Assembly: GCF_030019515.1 (NCBI RefSeq)
Contig: NZ_JASEEQ010000011.1
Coordinates: 1 to 64,000, forward strand
DNA length: 64,000 bases
From: Nocardioides sp.
GTDB taxonomy: Bacteria; Actinomycetota; Actinomycetes; Propionibacteriales; Nocardioidaceae
Direction: 5' to 3'
The notes below the pieces were generated by a model. The model saw only the letters and a list, made by a program, of their open reading frames with translations. It made no database searches and was not told where the DNA came from. Each line of letters opens with the position of its first letter. The stretch's first letter is position 1. This document shows positions 1 to 7,799 of this stretch, one piece after another. Made by a program: the position numbers and the translations under genes.

Positions 1-52
1 CTCACTTCACGACGCGCTCACCAGGCCCAGTTCATCGGTGGATCGAGGCTAA

Positions 53-376
53 GGGGCATGGCAGGCGGTTACAGCAGGCGGTTACGGGCGCGGGGCGGGC
101 ATCCCCTTGAAGGACCGCGTCCGCGTCGACCAGCACCAAGAGCCAGCGGGGCCGCCGGCAACCAGCAGCACGGCCGGAGGACCTGAGCACCCAGGTCGAC
201 ACTGCTGGATCGGCGTGCCCGTCGATGGCTCTCAGCCTCGCCCCGGTCTGCTCCTGGAGTGGCGTCGTGCGGGACACCTCTGGGAGGGCAGGGTCGTCTA
301 CGTGGCGCAGCTGCGGCCGGGGCGCTGAGCCACGGTCGAGGAGTGGGTGCCGGCCGAGCTGCTCAGCACCGAGTGA
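53..376 (+). pseudogene. Decayed small conserved protein, copy 1
   Basis: The reading frame is open from just after a TAA at 50-52. It carries the core PGLLLEWRRAGHLWEG, then meets a TGA at 326-328. The same frame continues past it as ATVEEWVPAELLSTE and ends at 374-376. The core and the tail both resemble the next gene (PGLILDWKREGRRWEA and VVKMDWLRVEDLIPV), so the internal TGA looks like a nonsense mutation in a once longer gene. No clear ribosome binding site was found. The function is unknown; the pattern of a short beta-rich segment around a Leu-x-Trp motif is all that can be seen. It could instead be a functional short form ending at 328. Confidence 0.35.
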
Positions 377-641
377 GTGGCGTCGTGTCTGCCAACCCGC
401 CGAAGAACGACGCGTGGCGGCCGTACGGCGACGTGCGGTTCGTGCTGATCCGGACCCCGGGTCGGCTCAAGCCGTCCCGGGACTCATCCTCGACTGGAAA
501 CGTGAGGGGCGTCGCTGGGAGGCCTTGGTGGTCTGGCATGACGATGCCGCGCTCAAGCCGGTCGTGAAGATGGACTGGCTGCGGGTCGAGGACCTGATCC
601 CGGTCCCGGTCGACCCGAACTGGACCGGCCAGGTCGGCTAG
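373..641 (+). pseudogene. Decayed small conserved protein, copy 2
   Basis: A GTG at 373 overlaps the stop of copy 1 (GTGA), as in translationally coupled genes. It opens a frame reading WRPYGDVRFVLIRTPG. The conserved part PGLILDWKREGRRWEALVVW and its tail lie in a different frame ending at 641. A single-base indel near 445-480 would join them into one protein of about 88 residues. The resemblance to copy 1 suggests a tandem duplication in which both copies have decayed. The stop overlaps the stop of the convergent peptidase gene. The function is unknown. A sequencing error could also explain the frame change. Confidence 0.35.
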
Positions 642-1618
642 CGCCGCTCGGTGAGACCGAGATCGGCCGGGGCGCCTGCAAGCGTGGCGGCCAGGGAGTC
701 GGCGACCTGGGCGAGCCGGGCGTAGTCGAGTGTGTCCGGGGTGTCGGAGTCGCGGTGGTAGTGCGGGCTGCGGAGGGTCGCGGTGCCGGTCAGCAGCACG
801 GCAGGGATCCCGCGGCGCCAGAACGGCTCGTGGTCGGATCGGTCGAGATCCATCAGGAGCGGGTTGACCCAATGCGTGATCCGCTGGCCGCGGCCATTCC
901 AACGCGGGTCGCGCAGCTGGGCTGCCGGCAGACCCGCTGTGGTGGCTGCGCGCGCCCAGCAGGCCGCGAAGGCCGCCGACGATCTGCGGTGGACGGCCAG
1001 CAGGAAGTTGCCGCGGTGCTCGTTCCCGCGCAGCTGGCGCGCCAGTGCCGGGAACCGGAGGCCAAGGCCGGCAGGGAGGCGTTGGGTCCGCGGCCGCTCG
1101 TCGAAGAAGCCGACGGCGTCGAGGCACACCACCAAGCCCGGGCGCGGAAGCGTCCGCGCCAGTTCGCGGGATCCGAGGTGCCACAGCTCCTCGAGGTCGA
1201 CGAGCGCGATCACCACGCGGTGGTCGCGCCCTCGCAGCTGACGAGCGACCTCGAGCGTCACGGCGACGCCCGAGGCGTTGTCGTCGGCTCCGGTACTGCA
1301 GCGGACGGTGTCGAGGTGTGCCACGAGCAGGACGTCGCCGGCCTGGTGGCCAGGATGGCCGGGTGGCGTCCCGAGCAGGTTGACGCCCTCGAGGTCGGAC
1401 ATCCAGCGCATGGCAAGGGGCGAGACCGGGTGCCCGGCGTCAGAGAGCCGCAGCGCCGGCCGCCGGCGGAAGATCCGCTCCTCCACGGTCCAGCCGGCCT
1501 CATCGAGCTGTTCGCGGCAGTGCGCCCGGGCGGCCTGGAGGCTGCCGGGCACGTCGCGGTGCCGCGGCGTCGGGCAGAGCGCGTCGACGTCGCGGCGGAG
1601 CCGCAGTTCGCTTGTCAC
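638..1618 (-). CDS. M28-family zinc peptidase (aminopeptidase-like)
   Basis: This is a 326-residue protein of the M28 (co-catalytic zinc) peptidase family. The visible family motifs, in order, are VAHLDTV (first metal His and Asp), GADDNASGVA (bridging Asp), DLEELWHLGS (catalytic and metal Glu), LDAVGFFD, SDHEPFWRRGIPA, and HYHRDSDTPDTLDY near the C terminus with the last metal His. No signal peptide is visible, so it is probably cytoplasmic. The GTG at 1618 was chosen because it lies 10 bases after the stop of a 38-residue gene with a strong ribosome binding site, suggesting coupled translation. A TTG at 1678 would overlap that gene. The substrate is unknown. Peptidases of this kind are not usual parts of transfer modules, so it may be cargo. 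Confidence 0.85.
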   Translation of the reverse strand: MTSELRLRRDVDALCPTPRHRDVPGSLQAARAHCREQLDEAGWTVEERIFRRRPALRLSDAGHPVSPLAMRWMSDLEGVNLLGTPPGHPGHQAGDVLLVAHLDTVRCSTGADDNASGVAVTLEVARQLRGRDHRVVIALVDLEELWHLGSRELARTLPRPGLVVCLDAVGFFDERPRTQRLPAGLGLRFPALARQLRGNEHRGNFLLAVHRRSSAAFAACWARAATTAGLPAAQLRDPRWNGRGQRITHWVNPLLMDLDRSDHEPFWRRGIPAVLLTGTATLRSPHYHRDSDTPDTLDYARLAQVADSLAATLAGAPADLGLTERR

Positions 1619-1628
1619 GAGCAGCTGG

Positions 1629-1745
1629 TCAGTTCGCCCAGCTGAGCAGGTCCGGCGGACCCTCCAGGACGCGCTCAACGCTCACGGTCCAGATCCAGTC
1701 GACGCAGACGGCCGGCGCGGCCGGGGGGTCGGTCAGGTTGATCAT
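1629..1745 (-). CDS. Small 38-residue protein, leader of peptidase gene
   Basis: A short open frame starts with ATG and is preceded by AAGGAGG at 8-base spacing, one of the best ribosome binding sites in the window. The product begins MINLTDPPAAPAVCVDWIW and ends LLSWAN. It is acidic and hydrophobic with one cysteine and three tryptophans. Its stop lies 10 bases before the GTG of the M28 peptidase, so the two are probably translated together. No family is recognised. It may be a genuine microprotein or mainly a translated leader that loads ribosomes on the peptidase gene. Confidence 0.6.
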   Translation of the reverse strand: MINLTDPPAAPAVCVDWIWTVSVERVLEGPPDLLSWAN

Positions 1746-1801
1746 CGGTGTTGCCTCCTTGTCAGTTCAGCAGCGTAGGCGCGGACACCGGCAACATCGG
1801 G

Positions 1802-1810
1802 TTATCCACA
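1802..1810 (+). other. Perfect DnaA-box sequence
   Basis: The nonamer TTATCCACA matches the consensus DnaA box exactly. It lies between the end of dprA and the start of the small peptidase leader gene. Only one perfect copy was seen here, so this is not evidence of a replication origin by itself. It may be a chance match or a regulatory DnaA site. Confidence 0.3.
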
Positions 1811-1825
1811 GGGGCCCGGTTGGGC

Positions 1826-2863
1826 TCATCGCCGAGGCGCAGCGGCCGGCGCGATCGAGTTCGGGATCTGGCCCTGCGGCGCGCGCACCGGTCCGGGGAC
1901 GAAGGACTCGTCGAGCTGATCCCTCGCCGCGGCGGCCGAGTAGGCGTGGGTGGTGAGGTCGGTGATGACCTCCTGAGCGGTGGTGACGATGCTGGCCTGG
2001 CCGAGACGGATCAGCTGATTCACACCGACTGAGGCGGCGCTAGTGACGGGCCCTGGGACGCCCATGACGGGTCGGTGCAGGGCCTCGGACCACCGGGCTG
2101 TGCTGAGGGCGCCGCTGCGGATGGCGCCCTCGACGACCACGGTGCCTTCGGCCAGGCCGGCGACGATCCTGTTTCGGGCGAGGAACCGGGCGCGGGTGGG
2201 CGCGGTTCCCGGTGGCGCCTCGGCGACGACCAGGCCGCGGTCGGCGATCGCCTCGAGTAGCTGGGCGTGCGCGACCGGGTAGGGCCGGTCGACCCCGCAG
2301 GGCATGACGGCGATGGTCGGGCCGCCGGCGAGGAGGGCGCCGCGATGCGCTGCCTGGTCCACGCCGTACGCGAGTCCGCTGACGACGGTGTGGCCCATGG
2401 TCGCGAGGTCCCGGCTCAGCTCCGTCGCCTGGTGTGTGCCGTAGCTTGTCGCGGCGCGCGACCCAACCACGGCCACGGCGTTGGCTGCGAGCTGCTGGAG
2501 GTCAGCCGCTCCCCTGATCCACAGTCCGACGGGTTCGCCGCCGCGATCGTGCAGTGCGCCGGCGCCACGCAGGCCCGCGAGCTGGTCGGGCCATTCGGCA
2601 TCGCCGGGGATGACGAACCGGATGCCCTGACCGGCGGCCTGCTCAAGGACCTTGGCGGGATCGACGTGAGCGAGCTCGTGGCCGATGGTGACGCCCCAGT
2701 GGTTCTCCACCTCGCCGGCGGCCTCGAGGTAGTCCAGGACCTTGACGGCGCCGAGCTCGCTGACCAGGCCGGTGACGCGCAGGTCGCCGGGCTCGATGGC
2801 GCTGCTCAGCTTGACGCGGGCCAGCCTGTCGGCGTCGTCGACGTCGGCGTGCGGGGTGCTCAT
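1826..2863 (-). CDS. dprA: DprA/Smf-family DNA-processing protein
   Basis: This 345-residue protein belongs to the DprA/Smf family, whose members have a Rossmann fold, bind single-stranded DNA and load RecA. The core shows VVGSRAATSYGTHQATELS, then VVSGLAYGVDQAAHRGAL, PCGVDRPYP, and ARNRIVAGLAEGTVVVEG, all typical of the family. About 100 N-terminal residues precede the fold. The ATG overlaps the stop of the upstream gene as ATGA, so translation is probably coupled. Its place in a block with ssb suggests handling of incoming single-stranded DNA after conjugation rather than natural transformation. The tail ends in a low-complexity Pro/Ala stretch. It also shares DESFVP near the C terminus with the DUF4192 protein encoded at 3701-4729. 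Confidence 0.9.
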   Translation of the reverse strand: MSTPHADVDDADRLARVKLSSAIEPGDLRVTGLVSELGAVKVLDYLEAAGEVENHWGVTIGHELAHVDPAKVLEQAAGQGIRFVIPGDAEWPDQLAGLRGAGALHDRGGEPVGLWIRGAADLQQLAANAVAVVGSRAATSYGTHQATELSRDLATMGHTVVSGLAYGVDQAAHRGALLAGGPTIAVMPCGVDRPYPVAHAQLLEAIADRGLVVAEAPPGTAPTRARFLARNRIVAGLAEGTVVVEGAIRSGALSTARWSEALHRPVMGVPGPVTSAASVGVNQLIRLGQASIVTTAQEVITDLTTHAYSAAAARDQLDESFVPGPVRAPQGQIPNSIAPAAAPRR

Positions 2864-3537
2864 GACGCCTGCTCGTAGGGTCCGAACAGCCAGCAGCTGG
2901 CCTCCCAATGGGTGAGGTCCAAGATCTCCATGTCCGTTACGCCGGCGAGCCGGAGCGCTTCCCTCCCGTTGCCCAGGAGGTCCAGTGCCTGCCAGACATC
3001 GCAGGATTGCATCAGGAGGTAGACGCGCTCCCCCACCTTCTCCTCGTCGCCCAGGAGTGCGTCGTCGTCACGCGAGAACTCGAAGGCCACGTCGGCGCTG
3101 AGCCTGTTCAGCAGCTGCGCCGCTTCAACTTGCTCCTCGTTGCAGCTGGGAGTGGGGCCGGTGAGCCGCGCAACCAAGAGTGCGCTGAGCAGATGCACCA
3201 GCGAAGTTGCGGTGTCCCAGGGAATCGCGAGCTCGACTCGCGAACTCTGGGGGTTCTCCGGGTAGTAGGGCTGGCCTGCGTAGTGAACGGCAGCGCAGGC
3301 GACAGACTCTGCGAACCCGGTCTCCTGCCACCGGGGAATTTCCTGCTGGGGCAACGGAGTGAACGTGCCACCGTCGTCGACGACGAAAACCGGCCCGGAC
3401 AACAGTTCGACGGTGCGTCGCAGCCGTTCCGCTGCCTCCGACCACGTGATGGGCACGCCGTGGCGTGCAACATTCCGGGCGACCTCCGCCGCGCTCGCGA
3501 GCACCCATTCATCGACGTCGGTGCGAGGGGTGCTCAT
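2860..3537 (-). CDS. Uncharacterised 225-residue protein
   Basis: No family is recognised. The protein begins MSTPRTDVDEWVLASAAEV, much like the start of the DprA-like protein downstream (MSTPHADVDDADRLA), which may reflect shared ancestry of the initiation region. It is acidic, mostly helical by appearance, with a central segment LVHLLSALLVARLTG that is hydrophobic but too short and mixed for a clear membrane helix. ATGA overlaps link it both to the gene before and to dprA after, so it belongs to the ssb-DUF4192-dprA operon. A GGGGAGG ribosome binding site precedes the ATG. Confidence 0.7.
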   Translation of the reverse strand: MSTPRTDVDEWVLASAAEVARNVARHGVPITWSEAAERLRRTVELLSGPVFVVDDGGTFTPLPQQEIPRWQETGFAESVACAAVHYAGQPYYPENPQSSRVELAIPWDTATSLVHLLSALLVARLTGPTPSCNEEQVEAAQLLNRLSADVAFEFSRDDDALLGDEEKVGERVYLLMQSCDVWQALDLLGNGREALRLAGVTDMEILDLTHWEASCWLFGPYEQAS

Positions 3538-3689
3538 TCCTGGCCTCCCCACAGCAGGTCGAGGTCGGGTTCGTGGATGACGTCCAGGCGCTTGTCGGGG
3601 GCGTAGGCCGCGGGCTCGGGCACGACCAGGCGTCGCAGCTGTCGCTCGGTCGCACTGTGCTGCACCGGGGTGGCGTCGTCGTGGTTCAT
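3534..3689 (-). CDS. Small 51-residue protein in the ssb operon
   Basis: A short acidic protein reading MNHDDATPVQHSATE at the start and DLDLLWGGQE at the end. The ATG has an AGGAGG ribosome binding site at good spacing. Its stop overlaps the next ATG (ATGA), and it sits 11 bases after the DUF4192 gene. That pattern of coding overlaps supports a real gene. No family is recognised and no motif points to a function. Confidence 0.6.
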   Translation of the reverse strand: MNHDDATPVQHSATERQLRRLVVPEPAAYAPDKRLDVIHEPDLDLLWGGQE

Positions 3690-3700
3690 CGCGGTCCTCC

Positions 3701-4729
3701 TCAGCGGCCCGGGGCCGGGCGGTCGGTGACGGGCTGCGTGCCCGGGATGTCGCGCTGCTGGCCGGGTGGCTTGGGGACGAAGGACTCGTCCAAGTCGGCG
3801 GCGATGTCGCGCATCTGGGTCTGGTATCGCTCCCACTCGCGGGGGTGGATGCCGTTCTGCAAGGCCGAGGCGACGATGGCGGCCATGGAGTAGGGCCGGT
3901 CGACGGGCACCTGGTCGAGCGCGCACCAGGCCTTGGCGCCGTCGCCGTGCAGCCAGCCGGCAAAGCCGAGCATGGAGGCCGGCGCCGCGCGGACCTCGTC
4001 CGGGCCGCGGCGGGTGAGGTCGGTCCAGATGGCCATGTGGGAGGTGGAGTTCTCCCGACTCATGTCCTCCCAGAGCGCGTCCCGGGTGCTGATCGTCTCC
4101 AGGGCCACCAGCATCCGCGCGCCGTCGACATCGGAGAGCCGGTTGCCGTCGGCGTGGAACTGCTCAAGCCGGTCCAGTGCCCAGTCACGCTCCGCAGCGG
4201 GCGTGCTGGCCGCGGCCGCCGCTCGAGCCGCGGGGAGCAGCTGGGCGATCGGCTCACGGTCGCCGACCATCGAGGCGGCCAGGGACTCGCGGCTGGCGGC
4301 CGGCTGGGCGGCGCCGGTGATCACGGTCGCGGCCGCGATCCGCTCAGCGGTCGACGGGGTCTGCAGCCCGGTCTGGCCGGTGTTGAACTCGCGCCAGCGC
4401 TCGCCGTCGGACCAAAGCCTGATGTGGGTGGTGATGCCGAGGTCTTGGAGCCGGTTGGACAGGTGCTGGCTGGCCAGCTCGGCGCTGCGGCGGTCCTCGG
4501 TGATGCAGATGATGGCCAGGCGGGCACCGGGCCGGGCGTGGCGGCCGTACGGGCCGCTGAGTGCGTCCCAGACCTCCTCGCGATCGGTGGCGGTCCGGGG
4601 CAGGTCAACGCGGGTGATCGGCAGTCCGGGCCGGAAGGGCACCAGGACGATCGACTCCTCGGGCTTGAAGCCGAGGACGTGCGGCACCGCGGCGAGCAGC
4701 TCGTCCGGGGACTGAACGACGAGATCCAT
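3701..4729 (-). CDS. DUF4192-family protein
   Basis: This 342-residue protein matches the DUF4192 family of actinobacteria by its opening: MDLVVQSPDELLAAVPHVLG followed by FKPEESIVLVPF, and by the long Ala-rich helical region after it. The family is common on actinobacterial plasmids, integrative elements and chromosomes, and its biochemical role is not established. The ATG has a GGAGG site at 9 bases. It follows ssb by 14 bases in the same operon. Near the C terminus it carries DESFVPKPPGQQ, resembling the C terminus of the DprA-like protein (DESFVPGPV), perhaps a shared interaction peptide. Confidence 0.75.
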   Translation of the reverse strand: MDLVVQSPDELLAAVPHVLGFKPEESIVLVPFRPGLPITRVDLPRTATDREEVWDALSGPYGRHARPGARLAIICITEDRRSAELASQHLSNRLQDLGITTHIRLWSDGERWREFNTGQTGLQTPSTAERIAAATVITGAAQPAASRESLAASMVGDREPIAQLLPAARAAAAASTPAAERDWALDRLEQFHADGNRLSDVDGARMLVALETISTRDALWEDMSRENSTSHMAIWTDLTRRGPDEVRAAPASMLGFAGWLHGDGAKAWCALDQVPVDRPYSMAAIVASALQNGIHPREWERYQTQMRDIAADLDESFVPKPPGQQRDIPGTQPVTDRPAPGR

Positions 4730-4743
4730 CGGAGTGAACCTCC

Positions 4744-5133
4744 TCAGCTGGCCTGGGCCGCGTGCGGGGCGCGGTCGATGCGCGCGGACACGTACTTGAG
4801 CGAGATGCCGACCTCGCCGAAGCGGTTGTCGACGACCACGACGTCCTTGGTGCGCTTCTCGCCGGTCTCCTTGTCCGGCCAGCTCTCGGTGCGCTCGAGG
4901 CCGTGGACGAAGATCGGGTCGCCGGATCCGCAGCTGTCGTGTACGTGGGTGGCGGCCGAGCCGAAGATCTTGACGTTGTGGGCGGTGGGCTCGTCGCTGA
5001 CCCACTCCCCCTGGTCGTTCTGGACTCGACGGTTGACCAGGACGCGGCAGGTGACGAACGGCTTGTCCTCCCGGGTGTGGTGCAGCTCCGGTGCCTCGGC
5101 CAGGTTGCCGGCGAAGGTGACGGTGGTGGACAT
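4744..5133 (-). CDS. ssb: Single-stranded DNA-binding protein
   Basis: This 129-residue protein has the OB-fold pattern of bacterial SSB: TVTFAGNLAEAPELHHTREDK at the start, then CRVLVNRR, VKIFGSAATHV, and GDPIFVHGLERTESW. It is shorter than chromosomal SSB (about 160-180) and lacks the acidic DDDIPF-like tail, so it may not recruit the usual partner proteins. Plasmid SSBs of this kind coat DNA entering the recipient. AGGAGG lies ahead of the ATG. It is the first gene of a leftward operon with its own copy of the repeated promoter motif, and a long inverted repeat spans the promoter and ribosome binding site. Confidence 0.9.
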   Translation of the reverse strand: MSTTVTFAGNLAEAPELHHTREDKPFVTCRVLVNRRVQNDQGEWVSDEPTAHNVKIFGSAATHVHDSCGSGDPIFVHGLERTESWPDKETGEKRTKDVVVVDNRFGEVGISLKYVSARIDRAPHAAQAS

Positions 5134-5141
5134 GGCTTCCT

Positions 5142-5185
5142 CCTAGGTGACTGCGAGACGTTGATGGGTCCCGCAGTCACCTAGG
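5142..5185. repeat. 14-bp perfect inverted repeat upstream of ssb
   Basis: The arms CCTAGGTGACTGCG (5142-5155) and CGCAGTCACCTAGG (5172-5185) are exact complements separated by 16 bases. The distal arm contains the TAGG of the putative promoter; the proximal arm runs into the AGGAGG ribosome binding site of ssb. This is a plausible operator for a repressor binding as a dimer, or a hairpin for SSB autoregulation. Confidence 0.7.
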
Positions 5186-5211
5186 TGTCATCCAGGCCCG
5201 GCAGCGATCAC
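5180..5211 (-). promoter_or_regulatory. Repeated bipartite promoter motif, ssb copy
   Basis: On the minus strand this reads GTGATCG, 21 bases, TAGGTGACTG. The spacing and both ends match six other copies in the window. It faces ssb. The assignment as a promoter is inferred from its position before seven transcription units. Confidence 0.65.
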
Positions 5212-5278
5212 ATCGGGCGAAGTTGTTTTCCATCGCTCGAGCCCGGCTGGCGGCGCAGCGGGCCCGGGGCACGCAGAC

Positions 5279-5315
5279 GCGCCCCGACCGGCTCTCGGGT
5301 ACCGGATCGGGGCGC
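5279..5315 (-). terminator. Hairpin terminator between the 5375 gene and ssb
   Basis: GCGCCCCGA-CCGG and CCGG-A-TCGGGGCGC can form a long GC-rich stem with a 10-base loop. It lies 60 bases after the stop of the gene ending at 5375 and before the ssb promoter, so it probably ends the upstream leftward transcript. There is no clear U tract. Confidence 0.55.
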
Positions 5316-5374
5316 TGGGAAGCAGGCTAGGACCAGGTGCCGACCCAACTGCGGGCGTCGTCGTTCCTCGCCGG

Positions 5375-5830
5375 CTACCGGGCAGGCCGGCGGCGCGGCG
5401 GTCGGTTGCTGAGCTTCTGCGGTGGCGGCGGCAGCTCGCGGCCCAGGCGCCGGCGGGCCTCCCCGGCCGCGAGGATCACTGCCTCCTGGGCGAACGCCGA
5501 GCGGGCGAGCATCCGGCCGAGCTCCTGACGGTCGGCCACGAGCGCGTCTTCGACTGCCTCGATGGTCGAGGCGGGCAGGTCGTGCTTCTTGTTAAAACTC
5601 TTGCGGGTCACGCTGACCAGGGCGGGATGCTTCGCGCCCGCGGCCGCGAGCTCGGCCCGCTGCTGCGGTGAGCGCCGGGCGTGGAGCTCGAGCGCCTGGG
5701 CGAGCCAGCCAACGAACGAGCCGGGTGAGTCGGCGTCGGTGTCCAGGTCTGCGAGGTAGGCCGATCGTGCGAGGTCCCACACGCCGGGTTTCCAGTAGAT
5801 CCCGACCGGGATCGTGGTCTGGCTCGTCAC
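5375..5830 (-). CDS. Uncharacterised protein divergent from the ParB-like gene
   Basis: This 151-residue protein begins VTSQTTIPVGIYWKPGVWDLA and has an aromatic N-terminal patch, a central helical segment (SFVGWLAQALELHARRSPQQ), a basic patch around SVTRKSFNKKHDLP, and a Pro/Arg-rich C terminus. That charge pattern suits a DNA-binding protein, and its divergent placement next to a ParB-like gene suggests a role in partition or its control, but this is inference. No family is named with confidence. The GTG start has GGGGAG upstream. Confidence 0.65.
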   Translation of the reverse strand: MTSQTTIPVGIYWKPGVWDLARSAYLADLDTDADSPGSFVGWLAQALELHARRSPQQRAELAAAGAKHPALVSVTRKSFNKKHDLPASTIEAVEDALVADRQELGRMLARSAFAQEAVILAAGEARRRLGRELPPPPQKLSNRPPRRRPAR

Positions 5831-6046
5831 CTGATCACTCCCCTGGTCTCCTCCGCCGGCGTCGCGCTGCAGCGGCTAACACCAACGACGCTGCATTCCC
5901 GGTCGGGGCCCTGCGCAGCCGTTCCCACCCTCGCTCGACTCCTTCCGTTCCAGCCAGCTACGAGGTGCAGCTGCGCCGCGCCGCCGCAGCGGAGTCCGCG
6001 CCCGGTGAGGCCGGGTTTTCCCCGCCCTCGCCGGGTGCCCACCTTT

Positions 6047-6120
6047 CCACAGGTCCGCCCTGTGGCCCGGTAGGCGTCGGCCCCCGCTGGGAGACTTAGT
6101 CCTGTCAGTTCTTTCTATTC
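6047..6120 (+). promoter_or_regulatory. Upstream region of parB-like gene with inverted repeat and AT-rich motif
   Basis: CCACAGG (6047-6053) and CCTGTGG (6059-6065) form a 7-bp inverted repeat with a 5-base gap, suitable for a dimeric regulator. Further down, GTTCTTTCTATTC (6108-6120) stands out as AT-rich and recurs in inverse orientation at 11748-11760. No sigma-70 promoter could be assigned confidently. Confidence 0.4.
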
Positions 6121-6140
6121 TACTCATGGAGGACAGCCGC

Positions 6141-7705
6141 ATGACCGACACCATCCAGACCCCCGCCGACACCGCCACCGACGAGGCCTCCGAGGCCGTA
6201 CAGGCTGAGGAGTTCCTGCACCTCGACCCCGCCGAGATCATCATCGGCACGAACGTCCGAACCGACCTGCGCCCCGACCACAAGGAGTTCCGCAAGTCGA
6301 TCAAGGAGCGCGGCGTGCTGGAGGCCGTCACGGTCTACCGCAACGAGGACGGCCAGTACGTCCTGCTGCGCGGACAGCGCCGGACCGTCACCGCCGCCGA
6401 GGTCGGCACCCCCACCGGCCTGATCCCTGCCCGCGTCGTCCCCCAGCCCGCCGACGCCGACCGGATCGGGGACCAGATGGTCGAGAACATCCACCGCGCC
6501 GGGATGCGCGAGCCCGAGATCGTCGCAGGCGTCGAGCAGCTGGCCCTGCTCGGCGTCAGCGCCGCGCAGATCGCCAAGCGCACCAGCATCGACCGCCCGA
6601 CCGTGAACGCCGCTCTGGTGGTCACCAAGGCCGACCAGAGCCGCAACCGGCTCGACTCCGGTGACCTGACGTTGGAGGAGGCCGCGACCTTCGCCGAGTT
6701 CGAGCACGACCCCGAGGCCGTCGAGCGCCTGGAGAATGCCAAGCGGAGGCGTCGCTCGCTCGCGCACGAGGCCCAGCGGCTGCGCGACGAGGCCGCCGAG
6801 CGCGAGGCCGACGCCGCCGAGGTCGAGCGGCTGCGCGCCGAGGGTCTGCCGGTGCTGAGCGCCGAGGAGGTCGCGGAGGCCGACGAGGTGCTGCGCATCG
6901 AGCGGCTGGTCACCGAGGGCGGCGAGTCGCTGCCCGAGGAGGAGTGGCCCAACGTTCCCGGCGCTCACGTCCAGGTCGTCAAGGAGCGGGTCTACCCCGA
7001 GGACGAGTACGACGAGGAGCACGAGGACGACGCGCCCGCCGAGCCCTACCAGCAGTACGTGCCGGTGTGGGGGTCGTCACCGACCTCGACGCGTCCGGCC
7101 TGCGTCGTCGCGGCGGCGGGTCCAGCAGCACCGCCAGCGCCGACGACGGCGGCGAGAGCGAGGAGGAGGCCGAGGCCCGCCGCGAGGAGCGCCGCCGCGT
7201 GATCGCCAACAACAAGGCCTGGGCGAGCGCGGAGACGGTGCGCCGCGAGTGGCTGGCCACGTTCGTGGCCCGCAAGACCGCCCCGAAGGGTGCCGAGGCC
7301 CTGATCTGCGAGGCCGTCGTGACCGGCCACCACTCGCTGAGCAAGGCCATGGACCACCGGCACCCGATGCTCTTCACGCTGCTCGGGATCGACGTCCCGA
7401 CCGGCTACTACGGCGCGGGGTACGAGGAGTGCCACAAGATCGCGACCAAGGCGAGCACGCCGAAGGCCGCGACCATGACCACCCTCGCCGCGATCGTCGC
7501 CGCGTGGGAGGCCACGACCGGCAAGCACTCGTGGCGCAACCCGAGCGCGTGGGACGCCCGTGTGCTCGGCGCGCTCGTGGAGTGGGGCTACCAGCCCAGC
7601 GAGGTCGAGCGGATCCTGCTCGGCGAGGAGCCGCAGCCGAGCACCGAGGACGACGCCGACGCCGACGCCGACGCCGACGACGAGGCCAGCGACAGCGCCG
7701 CCTGA
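6141..7705 (+). CDS. parB: ParB/Spo0J-like partition protein, apparent frameshift
   Basis: The N-terminal half has the ParB/RepB nuclease-like fold: LHLDPAEIIIGTNVRTDLR, KSIKERGVLEAVTVYR, VLLRGQRRTVTAAE (the C-motif, usually GERR), and a VENIHR motif, then a helix-turn-helix (VSAAQIAKRTSIDRPTVNAAL). A long acidic coiled-coil follows. The first frame closes at 7202, but the conserved C-terminal part, ending in a (DA)n acidic tail, lies in another frame to 7705. A frame change at the G5 run near 7065-7070 would join them. It could be a real mutation, a sequencing error or a programmed shift. The ATG at 6141 was chosen because GGAGG lies 8 bases upstream. No ParA partner was seen nearby. Confidence 0.75.
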
Positions 7706-7723
7706 TCGGCTCCCCTCCCCCTG

Positions 7724-7753
7724 AGGGCGGTTCTTCCTGTGGAGAACCGCCCT
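7724..7753 (+). terminator. Hairpin terminator after the ParB-like gene
   Basis: AGGGCGGTTCT and AGAACCGCCCT form a perfect 11-bp stem with an 8-base loop, starting 18 bases after the stop. There is no U tract, as is usual in actinobacteria. Confidence 0.65.
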
Positions 7754-7799
7754 GAGTGGAATTCAGTTCGTTTGATCCGCTACCCGGGAGGACCCCGAC

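Noticed and set aside
363..1184. A 273-codon minus-strand frame overlapping the M28 peptidase gene
   Set aside because: It is out of frame with the peptidase motifs and Pro/Arg-rich, as expected of a shadow frame.
1802..1810. A replication origin based on the perfect DnaA box
   Set aside because: Only one perfect box was seen, with no AT-rich unwinding region or initiator gene nearby.
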